In this document: piece after piece, positions 26,593 through 38,160 of the stretch
Numbering within the stretch: the stretch's first letter is position 1
Layout of the letters: each line of letters opens with the position of its first letter
Assembly: GCA_018881555.1 (NCBI GenBank)
Contig: JACAXG010000018.1
Span: 7,625,634-7,689,633, forward strand
Reading direction: 5' to 3'
DNA length: 64,000 bases
Origin: Amblyornis subalaris
Taxonomy: Eukaryota; Chordata; Aves; Passeriformes; Ptilonorhynchidae
Made by a program: the position numbers and the translations under genes
The notes under the pieces: generated by a model
What the model saw: the letters and a program-made list of their open reading frames with translations, nothing else
Told to the model about the DNA's origin: nothing
The model's database searches: none

Positions 26593-26640
26593 CTGCAATT
26601 ATTCAGTAAATAGTCTCTGCAATTATTCAGTAAATAGTCT
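26593..26640. repeat. Perfect tandem duplication, 24-bp unit x2
   Basis: The unit starting CTGCAATTATTCAGTAAATA occurs at 26593-26616 and again, identically, at 26617-26640. Perfect identity implies a recent duplication or an assembly artefact. Confidence 0.97.
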
Positions 26641-26751
26641 GGAATCCAAAATTAAGGAAAGAATTATTCTTCTCTGCATCTTGTATTAGTTCCCACTGTC
26701 AAGCAATCAGCCTTCCACAGTAACACCAAGTAAGTCCATATGTCTGATACC

Positions 26752-26812
26752 CATCTCTGGGTTCAAACCCACGCCCTTAGAGGTGGCCGTGCTGCCTTCT
26801 TAACCATTGTCA
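26752..26812 (-). mobile_element. MIR-like SINE head (tRNA-derived part)
   Basis: CTGGGTTCAAACCCA at 26757-26771 matches the reversed B-box region of a tRNA-derived SINE, and 'gtgctgccttcttaaccatt' that follows resembles the reversed MIR start (gtgctcttaaccactat). No full tRNA cloverleaf can be formed, so it is not a tRNA gene. It lies about 0.8 kb from the MIR at 25880-25980 in the same orientation; whether they are one split element or two insertions is not clear. Confidence 0.6.
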
Positions 26813-29800
26813 GGCCCCCTGTAGTCAATAGGAGCTAAGGGCAACAAGGACCTGACACCCCCAATCACTTTACCAGGGGTCTCCTGCAATTCTTCAGGCA
26901 GTTAATGTAAAACAAAATACTCTCTGTGTCAGCCAGGACAGGTGTCCAAAAATAGCAGTCAACCCCTAGCCTCACTTGCACCACTGCCTGTGCGAGGAGC
27001 TTAGTTTCTGGTTGTCTGGTCAAATCTCCCATTGTTCACCTCATTGTACACATTTCTCATTCATTAATATAACAACAACAAGCTCCCAGTAATAGGATCT
27101 AGAAGATGATTTCTTGCTTTCAAAATAAATGTCTCAGTTTCACCTTCACATTGTTTTTATAATACCGTAGGAGATCTTCATCCTGTCAAGTTTTATTTTC
27201 ATCCTACTGACATTATTTCTTAATTAAAAGGAAAGATAACTAGATGGATTCAACCAGGTGCTACAACTGATATGAAGCACAGTTCCCCAGGAAAATAAAA
27301 AGAATGAAGTCAGAGAAGAAGGGAGTGTGCCTGGCAGTCATTTCATGTAGCCAGCCATGAGCAGGCAGGTGGCCTTAACTGGATCTCCTGGTTGTTTGTT
27401 CTGCAGTTTTGCAATGTCTTCCAGCTGTCTTTTCATTTTCTTTATTGTTGTATTTATTTTTTAATGATTCTTCACTGAGGAGTTTCAGCTAAGAGAACAG
27501 AGAACCAGCAGCAGCAAAGCAGTGCTTCCCTCGTCCCTGTGCGCGGGGCAAGTGAGGATTTTGCATTTCATACATCATTTACAACTTGTGGATGTGAGGC
27601 TGCCACCAAGCTCATCGTGGCTCAGACAGCATTCCAGCACCAAAAACAGCAGTTGGCAGCCAGAATTTCACTGAAAAACACCGTTGGGAGAAGTACTTTA
27701 TAAAGAACTACTGTTTTTGTAAAGTCTCAGTCACCGCAGAAATAAAACATTTTAGTTTGTATGAATATTCTCTTTCATAACAAATCAGTGTATGCCAAAA
27801 TACCCTATGTACTAAAGGAGATGTAAAATGTATAATGCTTTGCTCCCCCAGAAATAACTTATATTTTGAATGTATTTGAGCTGTACCTCTTCACCCTGAG
27901 GACCAACATAAGCACTGAATAGTACAGTATCCTTTCAAGACAACTGAAGAAGTATTAGAAACATGCTGCTTGGCTGGAGAGACAGAGGCCAGCAACAAAA
28001 CCAACCAAAGAAGAATAAACTACGAAAGTGAAAAGTTCTTCATTTACAGAGCTTGCTCTAAAGGAGAGACATTAATGAGAAGCTGAAGACTATGAACAGC
28101 ACAGGGTGAAATTAACTGGGTTTTTTATTTGAATACAAGAGCTTCTCTGGTTTCTGGCAACCAGAGTTTGGGGCACAGACTCCTGGATGCTCACAACAGT
28201 AGGCAGTGGAACAGCCAACTGAAACTCTCATTGTCTTTGAGCTGGCTGAACTTCATCACTAGGGAACCAGATCGAAGATGCACTCCAGGAAGAATAAAAC
28301 ATGTCAAATAAGAGGATTTAGGAAAAAGAGTCTACTCATGGACAAGCAGGTAAAGAAAGAAAAAAGCCTGTTCAGAAAACCACAAACTTTCATGGAGCTG
28401 GTGATTATTTTGCTTTAATTCAGGCCACAGAAATGTTTGATCCTTTATATAAACGTAAAGCCTTGAAACTATCTGTCCTGCAAGGCAAATCTACTAAATA
28501 ATGCAGAGTTCCCAATGGAAAAGAAACCTTCTTCCATCTACAGAGGGATTTTTAAAGGGCCACATCAGAGATCTGAGCTTTTAATTGTATCTTGCATTTA
28601 AATTTAACGATAGGCCTATTGTTTTCTTTCAATAGGTTAAGCAAAAAAAAGCCACAATGATTTAAAAGCATTCAAAGTGAATGCAAGATAACAAGACAAA
28701 ATTAGAAGCAAAAGCACTTTCAAACTGCATATCCTTAACTCTTCTTACTGTGTAGGCAGGATCTCACCCTTAGATGCTAGGTCTTAGAAAGAGCAGGACC
28801 ACTTAGGTTTATAGCTGAAAATGGAGCAGATCCGTGACTCGGTGGGAAACACGTTGATGGCTGAAGCCAAGCATGCTTAAGCACACATCTTTCAGTACAG
28901 CACGAAAGACACAACTCATGCCATTTCTTGGGGATAGCTAGAAACAAGGGATGCCATCATTCAGTGACAGGACAACACAGGATGGAAAGCAAGGATGGGT
29001 CAGATGCTAACTGGCTTTTCTAGGATGCAAGCGGACACCCATGAGGAACCCCTGAGCAGAGAGGCAGGAGGTAGAGCTGCCCCATCGCCACCCCTCTGCA
29101 CTCTGGGACAATCACAGAAGGCAGGCTGACCCCCCAAGTCTGCCCTGCCTGTTAGGGACCCCCAGAGCATGCAGCAGCAAGTCTGGCATTTGTGGCAGTC
29201 CGTTGGTGCCACCACTGCTGTTAGTCACACGCTGTGTCCTACCAGGTGACACACAAGCAACCCCAGCAACTGGCAGCAGCACAAACCTCTCCAGGCCAAG
29301 CAATTCACCACTCTGTCTCCTCTTTTTCTTTCTGCTTTTTCCTTCTCTGATATGAATAGAAGCGAGGCCATGGTTTGCAAAATTGTACATTATTTTCTCC
29401 TCCAGTTAACCTATATACCAGTAAGTATGAGAAATTCATAAGGGGAATTTAAGAGTTTAAAGAAATAAATTAAGAAATTTAAAAACAGTGTTGAAACATG
29501 CTTTCCCACACACAGTTTGTGTTAGTATCTAATAAAATTTAATATATCCTTAAATTTAAGCACAGAAGACTTTGCAGGATGAAAGGAACATACCATTCAA
29601 TTCATGCATTTCATCTGATACTTATAACTCTTTGATTAACATCCCTTCAACTGGAAGAAAAAAAATCCTATCTTCCTTTTTTCTTCTCTCTTTTTATAGT
29701 ATTTTGCACTTCTTTTTCATGCAATGAAGTCAGCTACCCTTTTATTTACAATCAGATCCACTTCCATGTTCAAAATTCCTTCTGTCTAAAACTGTGTGTC

Positions 29801-29861
29801 TTTTAAGAATATAGGGGCAGCAGGGAGTAGGGACAGCTCTGTTGATGCTTCTGAAAAACGT
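26813..29861. other. No gene recognised
   Basis: Plain single-copy-looking DNA. The GC-richer patch at about 29000-29330 carries two overlapping minus-strand frames (71 and 92 codons) without domains. Confidence 0.6.
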
Positions 29862-29881
29862 CCATAAAAGGACATATTTGG
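29862..29881. promoter_or_regulatory. CArG-box-like pair (putative SRF site)
   Basis: CCATAAAAGG at 29862-29871 fits the serum response factor consensus CC(A/T)6GG exactly. It is followed with no gap by ACATATTTGG (29872-29881), one base away from the same consensus. SRF binding is established for such motifs, but nothing here shows a promoter: no TATA box, CpG island or gene is recognised nearby. Such a motif is expected by chance a few times in a window of this size; only the head-to-tail pair is unusual. Confidence 0.3.
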
Positions 29882-30139
29882 CAGTCAGGAAAAGAGATGT
29901 GGGGAAATCCGTGCTGGGAGATGAGGAGCAAAAGGGGACTTAAAGGCACTGGGGGCACTGCTGGGCCAGGGAAGAAGAAATGGACAGAGCTGGTGCCTGG
30001 TACATACTGATGGTGGGAGCACCTCTGACAGCCATTGCTGGGGATCCCCACAGGCTGGGGCTGTGTTTTCTGTAGGGCTGTACAGAGAGTCACTGTCCTG
30101 GCACTTGACTGATTTTATATGGGAGCTCAATTAGTTAAT

Positions 30140-30184
30140 TTAATTTTGTGTCTTATAATAGTTAATTATAAGACACAAAATTAA
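30140..30184. repeat. Perfect inverted repeat, 20-bp arms, 5-nt loop
   Basis: The left arm 30140-30159 (TTAATTTTGTGTCTTATAAT) is exactly complementary to 30165-30184, with the loop AGTTA between. As DNA it could extrude a cruciform; as RNA it would be a 20-bp, very A/U-rich stem. It is shorter and more perfect than a usual microRNA precursor. It most resembles a template-switch inversion or the remnant of a small palindromic transposon, but no target-site duplication was established. Confidence 0.95.
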
Positions 30185-33158
30185 GGGAGAAGATAATTTG
30201 TTAAGATTTCAGTTTGCTAGGTGCAGCATGGACACTGGACACAACAGGCTTCCCAATATTGCTTCTTTCACATGGTTTTCTTCAGGCGGATATTACTGGA
30301 CTCAGGCTCCCCATCCGAACCATGCCAGCTCAGCCCTTCCCTTCCCAGAAGGCTTGGGAAGAGCTGTGTCCTCAGCCTCTGCGCAGCGAGGAAGATGCCC
30401 ATCACTCTGGCCACCAAACCTGGCAGATGCAGCAGATACTGCATGGGGATGGTTGCCAGAATTCCAGCAAGCACCTCGGGACCGTGAGTCACATCGGGGG
30501 GTTTTGACTCCCAGTATCCAGAGGACCTAAGAGGTGACTCAGTGCCACCTTCCTCTCCAAACCATGTACAGAGATACAGCATAGAAGGAATGTTTTTTAA
30601 TGAGCCAGTAATAAACTGGCCACAACCAAAAGAGCAGCTTTGTTTGAGTTTATGTGTACATATATATATACACACATATACATACAAACATATATCTGCA
30701 GAGAAATCCTTAATAAGATCAATACTCTTACTGAGCATATTTTCCTTGGTATATGCTTAGCCTTTCCAATAAAGTGATTCTTATAGAACACATTGAGTAA
30801 AACTGTGCACTCAACGTATTATTTTGGATCTTCAGCACCCCATCAGACATTCCCCCTCATACCTGAAAGGTCAGGCTACAGCATATTTCTTTATTCCCAC
30901 ATCTGAGTCACCAAACAAGAATCACCTCCTGTGTGAGGTGATGTACATTTAAGTTTTGTCACCCTCCAGCTTACAGACCATGGCTCTGTAAATGTAGCTG
31001 GCACAAGGCAATCTGTCACGAAACTCATATGTAATTTCCTTGCTCCTTTTTATCTGCAGAAGTGATCACATGCAAACTAAACTACTTCTGGTAAATCTCA
31101 TTTTTCCTAGGAATGGAATTCCTTTTCATTGGTTCTTCTTAGATTCAACCTAGGAAATATCTGGTGTGTTTGTTTATATAATCTTGCTCTTGTCAGGCAA
31201 GGCCAGCCTGCCTGTGATGCCAGAGCTCCCATCGGTGTGCCAGTCTCACTCCTGTTTCACAGACACTTCATCCCATTGGAATCAATAGGTAAGAATCAAT
31301 AAAATGTAAATGCTGCACTTTATCCTGAAGTGAGGCTGCTTCAGACTGCCGTCCTCCAGCCCTGGAAATGTTGTGGCTCTCTCTTCACAGAGGAAAGAAA
31401 AGTCCCAGGTAGCCAATGGGCAAGAAGAGCATCAGGACTTGCTCAGCTCCCAGCCAGCATCAATAGGCACCCGGGTAAATTTTTTTTTACTGGTACTCTA
31501 CTGCTTCAGGAACCAGGGATGCCCTGCAATAGCCTCCCAGGGAGTGGCTTTGCCAAACGTCAGCAAGAACAAGGGCACTGGTGTACTTCTAGAAAAGCAA
31601 AACCTGGGAACTGCTTCTCTGAACTCAGCAGACTTCAACCACTGCCCAGGCCAGATGGTTTAAACCAGTCATTGTTTCAACACTGCCATGAGGCCAAAAG
31701 CTGTACTCATTCATCACCACATTTTTAACCCCAGCTCGTTCCTCAGTCTCTTTTTGACAGACTGCTGCCTCTGACAGCTTCACCTTCTGCAATTTCCAGA
31801 CCCCACAAATCACCACTGGCAGAGCAGGAGCTCAGTAAAACAACTCAGTTGTACAATTCCCTCTCTAAACTGGCCATCAACTGTACAGACGCCTAAATAA
31901 GCCAGTCTTTCTGCCTGGGATTTCCAGAGGAATCATCACCCATATATCATGGAGGGGATGAAGAACTGTGGCAAGGGGCTGTGGCAAGGCTGTGGGCAGC
32001 ATTTCTTGCCACAAGGCAAATCTATTTGAATATTCCTATTATTCCAGTACTTGTTTAGCCTTAACTTATTCTGGTTTATTTCAAACAATAATATAATTTG
32101 TATGGGCATGATGCATTTTACTTCACTGAGAAGTTAAGGTCTCTAGAGACTCACACTAAAATCATACTGATATTGTCGGCAATGTAATTGCCACACGGTC
32201 TCCACAGACTTCTATTGAAATTGCTTTCCTCTCCTAATCTCAAGTAGTAGGAACAACATCCCAGCAGAGACTCCAAAGACTTGCAATGGAGTCATGTTCC
32301 ATCATAAATGGTCTCATAATGATCCTCTTTAGACATCCTTTGAAACTGCCAAGAGATTGGCGCTGCGCAGTATTTATTTTCCACAATGTTCTGTAAAGGA
32401 CATTAATGTTCTCTCCCTTGAATCCTGGAGCTCACGTCCTATTAAAAAACTTTATGAGCAGTAACTACTGCTTCACTGCAGTCCCCCACAGAGCCTTCAG
32501 TATATATATTATTATTCCACAAACTGCACTACTGAGTTGCAGCTGAATTAGAAAACAAACCCTTTACCCAACAGATTGGAGTGGATCCCAAGGATCTCTT
32601 TTGCTCTATGAAGTAATGACAAGAGGANGGGAGAAGGAAAATGTATTCTTTCACCCAGAAAACAGACTATCTCCTTGTAAGACACATTGGCCCATGCATG
32701 ACAGCCCTAACAAAAGAGTTAGCACACTCAGTGATAAAAGTTGCTGGATTTGTACAGTGGAGGCAAAGGTTATTTTCCTCCTTGTTTCCCCTGGTTATGT
32801 TTTATAGACAGTAGGCCAAATTCACCTGAAGCAGTGTCATGCTGAGAAACGGGATTTAAACCCCCCGGGTGTAGGAGGGGGCTTAAACTGAGGATAGAAG
32901 ACAGATCCTAAATCTGGTCCACCTCTCTCTATCTTTGACACCTCTTCAACTCACAGAATAAGTAATCAAAGTTTCTGAGCTTCTGGATAAAGTTCTTTCC
33001 CAACAGGAAAGCTGAACATATGCTCAGGTTGCAGCACAAAGCAAATTTTGCAAGAAGCTTTCAAAGTCATTGGTCTCAACGGGTTTTGAGTGGGAGTACC
33101 AGGAAGGTTTTCAATCCTCTACTGCGGCATTTTGTATTCTAGAGAAAGGGACACAGTG
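30185..33158. other. No gene recognised
   Basis: GC-richer between about 30230 and 30540, where all three plus frames and a 156-codon minus frame (30268-30738) are open together, the mark of stop-poor composition rather than of a gene. The TA/CA tract lies inside. A 26-base segment (31262-31287) between an acceptor-like and a donor-like site is too short to judge. Confidence 0.6.
30653..30695. repeat. TA/CA alternating low-complexity tract
   Basis: Alternating purine-pyrimidine DNA: a TATATATATA core flanked by imperfect CACACATATACATACA-type units. It is an imperfect dinucleotide microsatellite. Confidence 0.85.
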
Positions 33159-33470
33159 TCATAGAATCATTAGATTGGAAAAGACCTTTAAAATCAACAG
33201 GTCCAACCATTAACCCAGCACTTCCAAGTCTGCCACTAAACCATCTCCCTAAATGCTGTAAGTCTTTTAAATTACTTCCAGGGATGGTGACCCAATCACT
33301 TCCCAGCACAGCCCATTCCAATGCTTGACAACCCCTTCATTGAATATTTTTTTCCTAATATCCAATCTAAACCTCCCCTGGCACAATTTGAGGCTGTTTC
33401 TTTCATCCTATCACTTGTTACCCGGCAATAGAGACTGACCTTCACCTCGCTACAACCTCCTTAGTTCATG
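33159..33470 (-). mobile_element. CR1 LINE 3'-end fragment
   Basis: This is a 5'-truncated copy of the chicken-repeat-1 (CR1) non-LTR retrotransposon, inserted so that its sense strand is the minus strand. On the plus strand it begins with the complement of the CR1 terminal repeat (TCATAGAATCAT at 33159-33170). Typical reversed 3'-region phrases follow: a ggtccaacc block, 'ccagggatggtgacccaatc', 'ttccaatgcttgacaaccc', 'cctaatatccaatctaaacc', and finally 'acctcgctacaacctcc' around 33446-33462. After about 33470 the match fades. Only the terminal few hundred bases are present, so no reverse transcriptase or endonuclease is encoded; 5' truncation is normal for CR1. The 60-codon minus-strand frame crossing 33139-33321 is a by-product. 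This is the best evidence for an avian source. The exact subfamily was not determined. Confidence 0.93.
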
Positions 33471-35982
33471 GAGAAAGAAGGATCAGAGATGAGCAGAGTC
33501 TTAAGGGACAGAACTCTTAGATTCCTTTTTTCTCTCTGCTTGTTCTAGGATTCATGTGGTGCTAGCACTCGANGGCTTTCAGAAAGCCATCTCAGGTGCC
33601 CCTGACTCCCTTTTACAAAAGGATTTAAGGATAACCTCCTGCCACATATGACACAGGAGATTAAGCTTTAATTACATAAAGGAAAGTAAGAACACAGAAA
33701 AAATTATCCTACCTTCTGGGATATCAAACTACTCCTATGTAGCAGAAAATGGAAGACAAATCCTTTAGGCAGTTTATACTTACCCCAGCTATTCTACTCC
33801 AGCAGTCATGTGCCGGAAATCTCTGTAAATGTCACCTCTAGCCTTTGGCTGTATTTGCCATGATATTAGATGGTACAGAGGCATTTCATACTGAAAAAAC
33901 AGATTTCTGTGAGTTTAAAATAAAGGCTGATCAGCTCCTTGTAAAAAAAACACCAGCATAAAAGTCTATTGCATCCATGTAAGAGACATGAGATATCCTC
34001 TGAGTCAAAGGATCTACTGAGAGGGTAGCAAGGACAGGATTATTTCTTTTGCTTGCTATACAGTATTAGAAACTTATTAATATATAGTTGCATGTAAATG
34101 TAAGATATAATTACTACTAATAACAATTATTNGAGCTGTGGGGAGAAATGGATCAATGGTCTTATCTTGGTCTTGTCAGCACCTGATCTCTACCATGAAA
34201 ACTTATGAGCCAATCTACATAGTGAATTAACTGAGTCATAGCTTATACTTATATTCACTAGAAAAAGAGCCCTGATCTGCTGCCATTTCACAGTGCAGAT
34301 CTTAAAATCAGCAAGCATTTTAGTTTTATGGCTGAGTAAGATCTACTGCTCAGCCCTATATGCTTGTATAATATTGAATATTGTAAACTATACTCTGGGT
34401 AACACTGGTCCACTCTAGGATAAAAAAAGTAGTGGCTACATCTAAAATTTAACAATCTTAAGGGTTTGGTACAAGCCAGTTTGAAGTACTAGATTATTTT
34501 TACATCACAAAATAGTTCATTGTTTTATTTTTCATTCCTAGTCAAAATTGCATCTTTTCTAGCCGTTAATGAACCCTGCCTAAAGTAGGCATTTACATTC
34601 AGCCTATTTACCTGATGCATAATGCTTTATGAAAAAATCAGCTCTAAATGATACAGCTAGAATTTTATTACAGACTTTTGGTGCAAATAATAAAATCTTT
34701 CTACAGCTAATGAACTGCCCAACAAAGCAAGATTGTTAGTTAATAAAAATAAATGCTTTTAAAAACAATCAAGATATTAGAAAAATATGGGTTTCAATAA
34801 AGACTTGTTTGCACATTTTATACTAATTGACATTTATTACTTTCACATTTTCTGCAATTCTAATAGCATGGAAATAAGCAGCAGGAATGGTGACTTTCAG
34901 GATATCTAATTTATATCATCAGCATAACATGATCTTCATATGTATGAGAATAAACAAAGACTTCATTATTTCATCCAGTAGGACAGACAGATCTGTTAGC
35001 AGCTCAAAAGATAGATAAGTACCTAGTGGTGGACCTACCCTGGTAGCAAACATTCTCCTCTTAGATTAAAGGTTTGATCTTTATTTCTCAACCTTTGAAA
35101 TACAGCATTAAAAACACAGTCGGAGGGCTCAAACAAAGGCAATGTTTGCCTTCCTGGGTTAAGGATTTCCACCAATGATTCACATTTGTAAATACAGCAG
35201 AGTTTCTTCTCCTATAATCTCCTGCACTCACTTGAGAAGCTCTCTTGGTCTTTCCACTTCCTCCACTGCTAACAAGGATCATGCCAAGGCAGTGTGCTCA
35301 CATGCATGTGTGTGTCCATCTATGTATGACACACAAAGTTAAGCTTTTTGGAGTCACGGCCTCTCTGTAAGTACTTTAAGAAATTTATGCTTATAAAACA
35401 GTTAATACTAACATGAAGAACATGAAAATTTAATTTTCATTCTAATTATCTGTAAGAGATTAGACTGAAATCTATTCATCAAAATATCTGGACAATAAAA
35501 GTGAAAGGAGATAGTTTTCAGTGTTTCTAGACAGAACAGACCATGATATTATGCTACACAATTTCTGTTAACCCACAGACTATCACATTTCTCACAGATG
35601 CTACATTCACTACATTCAACCCAAAATTTCAGTTAAATTACACCAGTTCAGCTCTCAGACTACCGGAGTTAAACATTTGATAAACAGAAACTAAAGCTCT
35701 ATCAAAAACCAAAGACCTTGCAAACAGGAGGAAATCAGGTTAGAACCTGCCAGCAGAAAAAAAACTCAAGAAAGGTGACACACATTCACATCTGTCTGAT
35801 CTGATGGACTTCTTCCAATCTTCACATGATGATACACTGTGACTGTATCCATGTCAATCAAACAAACAGTGAGGCTCAGGAGTAAGCACTGATACCCCGT
35901 TTCAGAACCCCACTTGCAAGTGTGGAATACATCAGGCTTTAGAGGTAAACAGTTTTTAAAAAATTAACAAATCTAATTAATT
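33471..35982. other. AT-rich DNA, no gene recognised
   Basis: Very AT-rich around 34080-34850, with homeodomain-like TAAT words and almost no open frames. It has the look of many conserved non-coding elements, but conservation cannot be judged from one sequence. Confidence 0.55.
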
Positions 35983-36570
35983 TTGGGAGGGGGAAAAAAA
36001 AAGTCCAGCTTCTTGCAGGTGACTGGCTGGAGTCCTGACTCACAAGACTTTATTATAACCACTTTCCTGAGGTGGGACTTTAAGGGTGATGGATGTGCTG
36101 AAAGCAGTGAAGGTGACCCAGTTCTGCCCACAGCATCCGAAAGAAAAAGAGTAAGAAGTGCTCTGAGCACAGAGCTGAAGGAAAACACACACTCATACCT
36201 CACCGTGACTCCAAAGGACCATACGTACTCTCCTAAAGGTGAAAATAACTTCTTCCCAAAGGACATTCCAACCTTGTCTCAAAAAGCACAAGCCATGGAA
36301 ACCCCTGCACCCCACAGCAAACTGCCCTCATCACTCACAATAAATGTGTATTATTCAAGACTGAATTTGTCAAATTTCAAATTCCAGCCACTGGATTTCC
36401 TAGTGGTTTTGCAGCCAGACCGAAAAGCTGCCACCCCTGATTTCCAGCTAGCATTACTTTCCAGTGCATGCTTCCCCATTCTTTTTCCAGCTGAATACAA
36501 GCTGTTCCTTATCCTTACTTGGAAATCAATTACATGCACACACCTCAAAGTTATACACAGCTCACCCTGA
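35983..36570 (+). other. Long open reading frame (unrecognised)
   Basis: A frame of about 195 codons is open from 35983. Its first ATG is at 36295, in a strong Kozak-like context (AAGCCATGG), giving about 91 residues that begin METPAPHSKLPSSLTINVYY. The C-terminal part has hydrophobic stretches (LALLSSACFPILFP, KLFLILTW) that could form one membrane segment. No family is recognised and a minus-strand frame overlaps (35973-36266). A good candidate for comparison with other birds, but not called as a gene. Confidence 0.15.
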
Positions 36571-38110
36571 AGAGACCAGGAACTTTGCAGTTAAGGACTG
36601 CAAGTCCAGATGTGACTTATACGAGACTAAAGGTGATTTGCAGGGCAAAATCCAGGGGACAACTACCACTGGCTTCTGAAGGGCCAGGACTTATCCAGGC
36701 TAGTAGTTTTAATAGAAAACTCTCAAGAATGGGTATTTCAACCTGTTTCTTGGCAAATTTTCAGCTCAAGTAATTATGTTCTGCCCTCCTAAAATTCCTT
36801 TGAAGTTTCACTTGGCGAAGTTAACCTCCACGTCCTTTCCTGGACCTGCAAAGACTATGAGGGCCTATGCCAGAAGCAGCAGCACCTCAGGAATGCACCA
36901 ACAACTTTTCCCTGGGCAGATTACGAGGCACTCTGGTATCAGAGGCAGGAAACATTAGCTCAGAGACAGAGGAAACTGCAGTAATGCTCTTAAAAGGAAA
37001 CTGCAATTACGTTAACAAGAGATTTGTGAACATTACAACAAAATACAGACAAGCAAAATATAAGTTCTTTCCCTGGAAAGACAAGCGTTAGCAGGTTTCC
37101 CTTCCCATTAACAAAGCAGAAATCTACAGATTGTATTTGCACAGTAACCTTCAGAAATCTTCACAAAGAACAGGAGATTAGCACCACTCACACACACATT
37201 GCTCAGCTGTAAGATGGCAGCACCTTATGTACTCGTCTATGAAATTACAGTGCTCTGTATGTACACAACTGATGCCTAAGTGCAGTTCTTTTTCAAGGGC
37301 AGTAAAACCTGAGAGTTGCACGATGAGCAAAATGAGAGATGCAGCAATGTAAAAACATGCAAAGGCTTTGCATTGCTTTTTCAGAATTACTGTGTACAGT
37401 ATAAATTTATTGACGCTTAGTGCTGTTTTGAACTGATAAAATATTTCTTTAAGAGCTGTATATTTTCGTTTTAAATATCTTTACCCAGGGTGGTTAAAAG
37501 TATCCTGTAAGAAAATATGCTCTCCAGTGTCAATCACCTCATTTAATGCAATCATCAAGGAATGTCTTTATGAATTATTATTAATAATACAGAGCAGATT
37601 ATATCACAATATTCATAAATGCCACACTTTTTGCTGGACCATCACTAAAAAGTTCAAGCAGAAAATGAGACCATTTTAAAAAAATGGGGCATATTTTTAT
37701 TTTATTCCTAAATTTATCTTTAATAAAAGAAAGAAGTCACTTTAACTATCCTATGTTCAGACCATCCTGAAACTGCATCTGCAGAGAAAACTGTTCTTGC
37801 AGCACTGCAAAATCTCCTGAATGCTTCTGGTGATTTTCTCATGTATATCCGTTGTCACAGCCTCAGTTTGGCATCAAAGACTGGTGACAAGTATGTCCTG
37901 AAGACACCCCTCTCTCTCCTTCCCCAGTAACACAGTGCCTAAGCAGTTGGCTTATCATAAACAGCTGTCTCATAGATGGTTAAAGGCGTGTGAAGTTAAT
38001 GCTATCCTAACAATTAAACTCTCTTCTCATGCTATGATTCTGCAAAAATAAACGCTTTTTACTATTCAATGTTTATTACCTAGGGAAGCCCACCATAGTT
38101 TGTTTAGATT

Positions 38111-38160
38111 AGAAAAAAAAACAAAAACAAACAATAACAACAACAAAACCACCACACAAA
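38111..38160. repeat. A-rich (CAA)n-like low-complexity tract
   Basis: A nine-base A run is followed by AAC/CAA-type units with few interruptions. It could be the worn A tail of a retroposed sequence, but no parent sequence is recognisable upstream. Confidence 0.8.

Noticed and set aside
30198..30738. Several overlapping 88-156-codon frames
   Set aside because: All three plus frames and the minus strand are open together, which indicates composition rather than coding.
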